Shown piece by piece: positions 1 through 5,154 of a stretch of 7,486 nt of DNA; position 1 is the stretch's first letter; each line of letters opens with the position of its first letter. The DNA lies in NCBI GenBank assembly GCA_903896915.1, contig CAITZN010000661.1, forward strand, positions 1 through 7,486, read 5' to 3'. Both the position numbers and the translations under genes were made by a program. The notes beneath the pieces are model-generated. The model saw only the letters and a list, made by a program, of their open reading frames with translations, had not been told where the DNA came from and ran no database searches. The DNA comes from an uncultured bacterium (GTDB lineage: Bacteria; Desulfobacterota; Desulfobulbia; Desulfobulbales; Desulfobulbaceae).

Positions 1-509
1 ATCTTGATATGCTGCCCGCCGATTTTTCCTACCGCAATATTGATATCGCCCTTGATGAATGCAAGAAATCCCAGCAGCGGCTGCGCAAAGTTCTGCAACC
101 CCTGCAGGCGGAATACGATCAGATATTTCTTGATTGCCCACCCAATATCACGCTGTTGTCGGAGAATATTTTCTATGCAGCCGACTACATTTTGGTGCCT
201 GTGATTCCGACAACGCTTTCTCTGCTGGCGCTCAAACAGTTATTCTCGTTTCTCGACGAGATCGGTCAGAGCCGCAGTAAGGTGCTGATCTTTTTTTCCA
301 TGGCCGAAAAGAGAAAAAAAATGCACATGGAAATGATGCAGGCCATGTACAAGAAAAAAGGGGTTCTGCAAGCCATTATTCCCTATTCGGCGGATGTCGA
401 ACGGATGGGCGTCTACCGGCAACCTGTCGGTGCAGCCTTGCCAGGATCGACCTCAGCTTTAGCTTATGAGAGACTTTGGGATGAAATCTGTAGCCATCTT
501 ACCGCCTGA
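1..509 (+). CDS. ParA/MinD-type ATPase, C-terminal part (5' end outside window)
   Basis: The reading frame is open from the first bases of the window (Leu-Asp precede the ATG at position 9), so this is the C-terminal ~168 residues of a longer protein; the ATG at 9 should not be taken as the start. A hydrophobic strand ending in FLDCPPN (about residues 41-47 from that ATG) matches the Walker B-like D-x-P-P segment of ParA ATPases. It is followed by the ParA pattern of a helix (LLSENIFYAAD), a strand (YILVPVIPT) and LSLLALKQL. The Walker A loop lies upstream, out of view. ParA proteins are cytoplasmic ATPases that position DNA or protein cargo through ATP-dependent dimerisation. No ParB partner is visible, and the downstream neighbour is a SixA-like phosphatase, so an orphan ParA with non-partition cargo is possible. 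The family call is firm; the cargo is unknown. Confidence 0.88.
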   Translation, partial: LDMLPADFSYRNIDIALDECKKSQQRLRKVLQPLQAEYDQIFLDCPPNITLLSENIFYAADYILVPVIPTTLSLLALKQLFSFLDEIGQSRSKVLIFFSMAEKRKKMHMEMMQAMYKKKGVLQAIIPYSADVERMGVYRQPVGAALPGSTSALAYERLWDEICSHLTA

Positions 510-1005
510 GAGCAAACGTCTGCTGATCTGTCGCCACGCAAAATCGAGCTGGCAGGACGCAGCATTGAGCGATATCGAAAGATCCTTGAATAAGCGTGGC
601 GAGCACGATGCTCCGGAAATGGGGAGACGTCTAAAAAAACGGAGGATATTGCCGGATCTGATTATGGCCAGTCCAGCGGTCCGGGCGAGGGCAACTGCTG
701 AAATATACGCCCTTAAACTTGGCTATCAACCCGAGAAAATTAGTATTAATAAGGAACAGTATGCCGCTACAGTTCCGGTTTTGATCGCCTTGCTGCGTGC
801 GGTAGAACCGCAATTCAACACGGTTATGATGGTCGGTCACAATCCGGAAAGCACAGCCCTTGCCAATATACTTGGCGGGCTCCACATTGCGAACATACCT
901 ACCTGCGGAATTGTCGCCCTGGAATTTCCGGTGGCTTCCTGGCAGGAGGTGATAGCTGGTAACAGCACCTTGCTATTTTTCGATTTCCCTAAGAATGCTG
1001 CATAG
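481..1005 (+). CDS. sixA: SixA-like phosphohistidine phosphatase (histidine phosphatase superfamily)
   Basis: A 174-residue cytoplasmic protein, close to the usual SixA length of about 160. The RHG-type signature appears as LLICRHAKSSW, with catalytic His at residue 19 and Arg at 18. Next come D-I-E-R (Arg 34) and LNKRG, SPAVRARATAE as the second phosphate-binding arginine segment, and MMVGHNPE with the second catalytic histidine at about residue 120. SixA enzymes remove phosphate from histidine of phosphorelay or PTS-type proteins; the natural substrate here cannot be read from sequence. I chose ATG 481 because GAGAGA at 468-473 sits seven bases upstream; ATG 466 is an in-frame alternative adding five residues. 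Either start overlaps the end of the ParA gene (29 or 44 bases), which suggests translational coupling. The usual proline after the E-R pair of the family is serine here, a minor change. Confidence 0.9.
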   Translation: MKSVAILPPESKRLLICRHAKSSWQDAALSDIERSLNKRGEHDAPEMGRRLKKRRILPDLIMASPAVRARATAEIYALKLGYQPEKISINKEQYAATVPVLIALLRAVEPQFNTVMMVGHNPESTALANILGGLHIANIPTCGIVALEFPVASWQEVIAGNSTLLFFDFPKNAA

Positions 1006-1065
1006 AGGCTGAGGCGCCCCATTTTTTCCGTGATAATTGACTAGACGGTCTCGGTACAAGGTCGC

Positions 1066-1072
1066 AAAGAGG
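1066..1072 (+). promoter_or_regulatory. Shine-Dalgarno site favouring the GTG 1079 start
   Basis: AAAGAGG lies six bases before GTG 1079, a normal spacing, but directly abuts ATG 1073, leaving no spacer. The farther in-frame TTG at 1037 has no recognisable site. This supports GTG 1079 as start of the small four-cysteine protein, with ATG 1073 as a close second. Confidence 0.5.
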
Positions 1073-1078
1073 ATGGCG

Positions 1079-1267
1079 GTGAGGAAACAGAGAGAGGAGC
1101 AAGGGCCTAACTGCCTGGAATGCAAAAATTATTATATCACCTACGATCCGATGCTGCCCAGGGGCTGCAGGGCTTATGGCTTTAAAAGTCAAGGGGTACC
1201 TTCTCAGGTGGTTTTGTCGACCTCAGGCATTCCCTGTCAGTTTTTTACACTACGCTCGCCATCCTGA
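1079..1267 (+). CDS. Small four-cysteine protein, putative metal-binding
   Basis: A 62-residue protein of unknown function. It is basic at the N-terminus and has four cysteines: a C-x2-C pair (NCLECKNYY), a third in GCRAYGFKS, and a fourth in GIPCQFF. That arrangement suits binding of one zinc ion or an iron-sulfur centre, which is inference. From memory, short proteins with this pattern (C-x2-C-x-YY-x-T-x-D, then P-x-GC-x-A-x-G-F-K-S and P-S-x-V-V) occur widely in delta- and epsilonproteobacteria and are sometimes labelled uracil-DNA glycosylase automatically. Nothing in this short chain supports that enzyme: it is far too small and lacks the family's catalytic motifs. The gene lies 73 bases after sixA on the same strand. 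The start is set by a ribosome site (GTG 1079); ATG 1073 and TTG 1037 are alternatives. I am confident it is a real gene because of the cysteine pattern and conserved-looking core. Confidence 0.72.
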   Translation: MRKQREEQGPNCLECKNYYITYDPMLPRGCRAYGFKSQGVPSQVVLSTSGIPCQFFTLRSPS

Positions 1268-1363
1268 CCCAGGGAGTCTACGACGGTGAGTACAGAGTAC
1301 AGAACATCCATATCTAGCCCAGGAGACGTGGTCGTCGCGGAATTTTTGCTGAATTTCAGTAAT

Positions 1364-1369
1364 AAGGGA
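1364..1369 (+). promoter_or_regulatory. Shine-Dalgarno site setting the GTG 1376 start of the MORN gene
   Basis: AAGGGA lies six bases before GTG 1376. Starting there places a typical signal peptide exactly at the N-terminus. The longest open frame begins at GTG 1286 but would put about 30 polar residues before the hydrophobic stretch. Confidence 0.6.
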
Positions 1370-1375
1370 AATGTC

Positions 1376-2296
1376 GTGCAACTTCTCATTGCTTTATTAG
1401 TTGGTCTTATACTGCTCCAAGGAACCGCATTCTCTGCCTGCGAGGAAGGTGATTGTCAAAACGGCCTAGGGAAATCGAAAGACAAAGACGGTCGCGTCTA
1501 TGAGGGTACCTTTAAGGATGGGTATTTCTGGGGCACAGGTACGTTGATAAATCCAGACGGTACGGCGTACAAGGGACAGTTCAGCAAGGGCCTTTATAAC
1601 GGCAAAGGCTCCCTAGTGAGCAAAGACGGCAGGAAATATACCGGCACTTTTCAGGACGGGGTTATTCATGGCAAGGGAGCCATGACTCATGCCAACGGTT
1701 TGGAGTATTCCGGAGAATTCGATATGGGCCGGTTCAACGGTCAGGGAAATCTGTTCTATCCCGATGGTCGTGAATATTCCGGAGATTTCCGAATGAATGT
1801 CGCCCATGGAACGGGCAAACTGCTCTATGCTGACGGATCGTCCTTTGATGGCAAATTCTTTGACGGCAAACCTGCAGGCCAGGGGGTTCGTCGTTATCTT
1901 GACGGTTCCCGATATACCGGAAATTTCATCGATACCCGCCGAGAAGGCTTGGGCGTACTTGAATCAGCAGACAATTCCCGTTATGAAGGAGGTTTTCGTG
2001 ATAATCTTTATGACGGGCAGGGGAAATTAACCACCGGCGATGGTGTTGTTCTCAGTGGGACCTTCAATAAAGGTGTCTTGACGGGCAAAGGAACACAAAC
2101 CTGGCCGAATAAACAGATTTTCACCGGCAACTTCGACAATGGATTGCCCCACGGTCACGGGATCATGCAGTACAGCGACGGTGCCCAATACGAAGGGGGG
2201 TGGGTGAACGGCAAGCGTCAGGGCAAAGGAGTTCTTGTTACCGCCGATGGCAGTCGTTATGAAGGGGAGTTCATGGAAGATCAACTGCAACAATGA
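1376..2296 (+). CDS. Exported MORN-repeat protein
   Basis: A protein of 306 residues if read from GTG 1376. Residues 1-20 form a signal peptide: a short N-terminus, a hydrophobic core (LLIALLVGLILLQG) and a likely cleavage near AFS|A or FSA|C. The cysteine after FSA does not make a proper lipobox because phenylalanine holds position -3, so a soluble periplasmic product is more likely than a lipoprotein. After a short CEEGDCQNG linker, everything is MORN repeats: eleven full 23-residue units with the pattern Y-x-G-x-F-x-x-G-x3-G-x-G-x5-D-G, then a twelfth cut after YEGEF. MORN repeats form an elongated beta-hairpin sheet; eukaryotic ones bind lipids or proteins, while bacterial roles are mostly unknown. 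No catalytic domain is fused, so a scaffold, adhesive or envelope-binding role is inference. GTG 1286 is the alternative start. No terminator is evident downstream. Confidence 0.88.
   Translation: MQLLIALLVGLILLQGTAFSACEEGDCQNGLGKSKDKDGRVYEGTFKDGYFWGTGTLINPDGTAYKGQFSKGLYNGKGSLVSKDGRKYTGTFQDGVIHGKGAMTHANGLEYSGEFDMGRFNGQGNLFYPDGREYSGDFRMNVAHGTGKLLYADGSSFDGKFFDGKPAGQGVRRYLDGSRYTGNFIDTRREGLGVLESADNSRYEGGFRDNLYDGQGKLTTGDGVVLSGTFNKGVLTGKGTQTWPNKQIFTGNFDNGLPHGHGIMQYSDGAQYEGGWVNGKRQGKGVLVTADGSRYEGEFMEDQLQQ
1499..2293 (+). repeat. MORN repeat array, 11 full 69-bp units plus a partial unit
   Basis: Eleven consecutive units of exactly 23 codons run from TAT 1499 to 2257, and a twelfth begins at 2258 (YEGEF) and ends at the stop. 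No unit carries an insertion or deletion. Unit starts fall at 1499, 1568, 1637, 1706, 1775, 1844, 1913, 1982, 2051, 2120 and 2189. The DNA of the units has diverged strongly, so the array is old and is not a recent tandem expansion. Units 7 (D-T-R-R-E-G), 8 and 9 are the most degenerate in the glycine and aspartate positions; unit 11 has tryptophan in place of the conserved phenylalanine. Confidence 0.92.
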
Positions 2297-2451
2297 GCAG
2301 GGGTACATGAGTAATTAACAGCCTTTATATCTTTACAAACGATACTGGAACGTGAAGTCGGGGAAGTGATGGATTTGTTCTGCAATAGTGTCGCCCTGAT
2401 TATAAAAATATGATGAAACTGAATTAGTAAAATCAAGGAAAGGAGAGTGTG

Positions 2452-2871
2452 ATGTTGTGGCAATATCGGACCAATCTTTTTGAATTCACCAAAGATGGCC
2501 TGTTGGGTGACAAATATGTTGATGATGAAGAGATGGAGAAGACCCTCAATGAGTTGGGGAGGCAGGAGTGGGAAATGGTGAGCGTGTCCCTGTTGCAGGA
2601 TGGGTTGTTGGTGTTCCTCAAACGGCCTGCTCCGGAAGATGCTGAGTTCGCCGTAGAGCAATCACGGGTTGCCGAACCAGTGCCGCCAGTGCCGCCAGTG
2701 CCGCCCCCCGTTATCGAGCCGCGTCCTGCTGTTTTTTTTCGGGAGAGTATCACTGCCAGTCAGATACAGCCGGATGAACGTGAGGATATCCGTGATTTCG
2801 ATCTGCAGCGGAAAAACACAAGAAGGTCAAAGGAAGAGATGGATTTTGTTGGGGATATCAAAATATCCTGA
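2452..2871 (+). CDS. DUF4177-like protein with proline-rich linker
   Basis: A 139-residue cytoplasmic protein without signal peptide or membrane segment. Residues 1-60 resemble the small DUF4177 fold: W-x-Y at the start, an acidic helix (DDEEMEKTLNELG), the hallmark W-E-M-V in QEWEMVSVSLLQDG, and a closing strand LLVFLKR. The domain's function is unknown. Residues about 75-92 are a proline-valine linker, encoded by a 9-bp DNA microrepeat. The last 45 residues are charged (REDIRDFDLQRKN, then RRSKEEMDFVGDIKIS) and unrecognised. The start is ATG 2452 because AAAGGAG at 2439-2445 is six bases upstream; GTG 2449 immediately before it is too close. It is flanked by 155 bases upstream and 144 downstream, so it may be its own transcription unit. 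The domain call rests on pattern only. Confidence 0.75.
   Translation: MLWQYRTNLFEFTKDGLLGDKYVDDEEMEKTLNELGRQEWEMVSVSLLQDGLLVFLKRPAPEDAEFAVEQSRVAEPVPPVPPVPPPVIEPRPAVFFRESITASQIQPDEREDIRDFDLQRKNTRRSKEEMDFVGDIKIS
2677..2705 (+). repeat. 9-bp microrepeat encoding Pro-Val-Pro linker
   Basis: CCAGTGCCG occurs three times in perfect tandem (2677-2703), with two further bases of a fourth unit. The translation is P-V-P repeated, inside the linker of the DUF4177-like protein. A 9-bp period keeps frame, so slippage would change linker length by three residues without breaking the gene. Confidence 0.9.
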
Positions 2872-3015
2872 ACCAAGGTTGCACCGAGAAGGTAGTTGTT
2901 GGCCTAAAATGCTATACAACCGTTGCTGGCAACGAATGTCTGGAGCAACAAAGTTTTCAATATGACCGTCGTTTTTTCTTTAAGCCCTGTTGTTAGGGAT
3001 ACAAGAGTGTAGTCT

Positions 3016-4059
3016 ATGGGGTTCTATATATTAAAAAGGTTTTTCCTGATGATCCCGACTCTGGTCGGGGTCATGCTCATTACTTTCGCCATCACCCAGT
3101 TTGTTCCTGGTGGTCCGGTGGAACGGATGATGGCGCAACTGAGCGGATACGGTACTGGCGGCGATACTGCCGGTGGAGGGTTGTACCAGGGGAATAAAGG
3201 TCTGGACCAGGAGCGGATTGAACAGTTGAAAACGCTCTATGGGTTCGATCAACCGCCCTTGACCCGGTTCGTCACCATGATGCGACAATATCTGGTGTTC
3301 GATTTTGGTCGTTCCTACTATCACCACATGAGTGTCGCCCAGTTGGTCGTTTCTAAACTGCCGGTGTCTATGTCGCTCGGGCTCTGGAGTTTTTTTATTG
3401 TCTATTCGGTGTGCGTTCCTCTAGGTATAGCAAAAGCGGTGCGTGACGGCTCCACCTTTGACACCTTGACCAGTGCTGTTATCCTCATTGGTTATGCCGT
3501 CCCCGGTTTTGTCTTGGGTATTGTCCTCATTGTTCTCTTTGGCGGCGGCAGTTTCTGGAGTGTCTTCCCTCTTCGCGGTCTGGTATCAGATAACTGGCAT
3601 GAACTGGACTTCATTGCCAAAATTCTCGATTACCTTTGGCACATGGTCCTGCCGGTGACCGCCTCCACCGTCGGCAGTCTGGCGGTGATGACACTCTTGA
3701 CCAAAAATTCGTTTCTGGAGGAAATCCGCAAGCAGTATGTGGTTACCGCCAGGGCAAAGGGGTTGGAGGAAGGACAGGTATTGTACAAGCATGTCTTTCG
3801 CAATGCTATTATTCCCATCATTACGGGATTTCCAGGCAGTTTTATTACCGCCTTTTTTACCGGCAGCCTGCTGATCGAAACAATCTTTTCCCTCGACGGC
3901 ATGGGACTATTGGCCTACGAATCGGTGATGAATCGTGATTATCCCGTGGTTTTAGGAACCCTCTATTTTTTCACCATCATCGGCCTTGTCTCCAGATTGC
4001 TCTCAGACCTCTCTTATGTGATGGTTGATCCGCGGATCAGTTTTGAAGGCAGGCAATAG
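3016..4059 (+). CDS. yejB: Peptide ABC importer, permease subunit YejB
   Basis: A 347-residue inner-membrane protein of the DppB/OppB permease family. It matches what I recall of E. coli YejB (364 residues) along its whole length: the MGFYILKRFFLMIPTLVGV start, QFVPGGPVE at about 28-36, FDFGRS at 95-100, SLGLWSFFIVYSVCVPLGI at 120-138, FPLRGLVS at 184-191, DYLWHMVLPV at 205-214, and the ending DLSYVMVDPRISFEGR. The cytoplasmic EAA loop that docks on the ATPase is at about 235-267 (ARAKGLEEGQVLYKHVFRNA). About six membrane helices are expected. With YejE it forms the channel of the Yej importer, which in enterobacteria takes up peptides, including microcin C. The ribosome site before ATG 3016 is weak (AAGAG at 3003-3007). 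yejA, usually just upstream, is absent; a DUF4177-like gene lies there instead. A TG-C-TATAC element at 2910-2917 might be an extended -10, unproven. Confidence 0.95.
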   Translation: MGFYILKRFFLMIPTLVGVMLITFAITQFVPGGPVERMMAQLSGYGTGGDTAGGGLYQGNKGLDQERIEQLKTLYGFDQPPLTRFVTMMRQYLVFDFGRSYYHHMSVAQLVVSKLPVSMSLGLWSFFIVYSVCVPLGIAKAVRDGSTFDTLTSAVILIGYAVPGFVLGIVLIVLFGGGSFWSVFPLRGLVSDNWHELDFIAKILDYLWHMVLPVTASTVGSLAVMTLLTKNSFLEEIRKQYVVTARAKGLEEGQVLYKHVFRNAIIPIITGFPGSFITAFFTGSLLIETIFSLDGMGLLAYESVMNRDYPVVLGTLYFFTIIGLVSRLLSDLSYVMVDPRISFEGRQ

Positions 4060-4060
4060 C

Positions 4061-5095
4061 ATGTTCAGCCGGCCGGAGAGCGGAAACAGTCTGGGACGCA
4101 GGCGCTGGGCGCGATTTCGGAACAACCGCCGAGGATTTTATTCGCTGGTGGTGTTTGTTTTGCTTTTCGGTGTCAGTCTGTTTGCCGAAGTACTCAGTAA
4201 CGATAAGCCGTTGTTGATTCGATATGAGGGTCGCTATTATTTCCCTCTGTGTCGAGCTTATCCGGAAACGGTATTTGGTGGTGATTTTGCCACAGAGACC
4301 GATTACCGCGACCCTTATATTCTTGGTAAGCTAACAACTAACGATAATAGGATCGTTTTTCCGCCCAATCCCCACAGTTTCAATTCGATCAATCTGGTGC
4401 TGGATCGTCCAGTGCCTGCACCCCCGACCCGGGATAATATTCTCGGCACTGATGACCGTGGTCGCGATGTCCTGGCTCGACTAGTGTATGGTTTTCGGCT
4501 CAGTATTCTCTTTGGGCTGGCACTGACAGCGGTCGGCTCTTTGCTGGGAATTGTTGCTGGCGCACTGCAAGGTTATTTCGTCGGCAGGTTCGACCTGTAT
4601 TTCCAGCGATTTATTGAACTCTGGGGCTCCATGCCCGAGTTGTACCTGTTGATTATATTTGCCTCTATTTTCAAGCCGAGCATGTTGCTGCTGCTTCTGC
4701 TGCTGTCGATGTTCGGCTGGATGGGTTTGTCGGATTATGTCCGGGCAGAGTTTCTGAAAGGCAGGAACATGGAGTATGTGAAGGCGGCTAAGGCACTCGG
4801 GGTCGGCAATGTCACCATCATGTACCGTCACCTCTTGCCCAACAGTATGACACCTGTGATCACCTTCCTGCCGTTTCGCATGTCCGGGGCAATCCTCGCC
4901 CTGACCAGCCTTGATTTTCTTGGACTCGGTGTGCCGCCCTCAACTCCGAGCCTTGGCGAGTTGCTGGCTCAGGGGAAGGGCAACATCGAGGCCTGGTGGC
5001 TTTCGCTCTCCACCTTTATCGTCCTGGTGGGAACCTTGGTCCTTCTCATCTTCATCGGCGAAGCCCTTCGCGAGGCCTTTGACCCGCGAAAATAA
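4061..5095 (+). CDS. yejE: Peptide ABC importer, permease subunit YejE
   Basis: A 344-residue inner-membrane permease of the DppC/OppC family, close to E. coli YejE in length and motifs. It has a basic N-terminus (RRRWARFRNNRRGFYSL), a first membrane helix at about 27-46, then FAEVLSNDKPLLIRYEGRYY, and a large periplasmic loop to about 130. LGTDDRGRDVLARLVYG at 129-145 opens the transport core, and the EAA loop is at about 228-266 (KAAKALGVGNVTIMYRHLLP). SLDFLGLGVPPSTPSLGELL and the ending GEALREAFDPRK are also typical. ATG 4061 lies one base after the yejB stop, with GGCAGG about eight bases before it, so the two are translationally coupled; an in-frame TTG at 4025 inside yejB is less likely. 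The ATPase gene yejF usually follows, but here a convergent gene comes next, so the ATPase must be supplied from elsewhere. Confidence 0.95.
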   Translation: MFSRPESGNSLGRRRWARFRNNRRGFYSLVVFVLLFGVSLFAEVLSNDKPLLIRYEGRYYFPLCRAYPETVFGGDFATETDYRDPYILGKLTTNDNRIVFPPNPHSFNSINLVLDRPVPAPPTRDNILGTDDRGRDVLARLVYGFRLSILFGLALTAVGSLLGIVAGALQGYFVGRFDLYFQRFIELWGSMPELYLLIIFASIFKPSMLLLLLLLSMFGWMGLSDYVRAEFLKGRNMEYVKAAKALGVGNVTIMYRHLLPNSMTPVITFLPFRMSGAILALTSLDFLGLGVPPSTPSLGELLAQGKGNIEAWWLSLSTFIVLVGTLVLLIFIGEALREAFDPRK

Positions 5096-5125
5096 AAAAG
5101 GATCGGAGAAGTACTCTCCAATCCT
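5093..5125 (-). terminator. Rho-independent terminator of the minus-strand gene
   Basis: An inverted repeat, GGAT-C-GGAGA / TCTCC-A-ATCC with loop AGTAC (5100-5124, plus an A-T pair at 5099/5125), is preceded on the plus strand by six A's (5094-5099). Read on the minus strand, this is a nine- to ten-pair stem with one mismatch followed by a T-run, about 30 bases after the TGA of the large minus-strand gene. On the plus strand the stem is followed by TAATTCAAG, so it is a poor terminator for yejBE. The T-run overlaps the last codon and stop of yejE. Confidence 0.78.
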
Positions 5126-5154
5126 AATTCAAGAAAATAATGTGTTGCAACCGG

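Noticed and set aside
1010..1030. T-run after sixA considered as a terminator
   Set aside because: No stable stem precedes the run; GGCGCC is only a six-base palindrome.
1286..1375. N-terminal extension of the MORN protein from GTG 1286
   Set aside because: It would place about 30 polar residues before a signal peptide, and the best ribosome site is at 1364-1369, matching GTG 1376.
1433..1444. Possible lipobox at the signal peptide end (A-F-S-A-C)
   Set aside because: Phenylalanine at position -3 does not fit the lipobox, where Leu, Val or Ile is expected; an ordinary cleavage site nearby is a better fit.
2375..2406. Promoter-like TTGTTC and TATAAA upstream of the DUF4177-like gene
   Set aside because: The spacing of 20 bases is too long and the -35 match is weak; not enough to call.
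2281..2661. Minus-strand open frame of 126 residues opposite the MORN end and the DUF4177-like gene
   Set aside because: It overlaps two well-supported genes, has no ribosome site or recognisable domain, and its histidine- and leucine-rich sequence looks like an antisense shadow.
2921..2934. Palindrome CGTTGCTGGCAACG between the DUF4177-like gene and yejB
   Set aside because: Short stem with a tight loop and no T-run close behind; could be an operator half-site or chance, and I cannot tell which.
2985..2998. CCCT/AGGG inverted repeat just before yejB
   Set aside because: A four-pair stem is too weak to support a regulatory call.
4481..4831. Minus-strand open frame of 116 residues inside yejE
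   Set aside because: Glutamine- and histidine-rich antisense reading of a clear permease gene.
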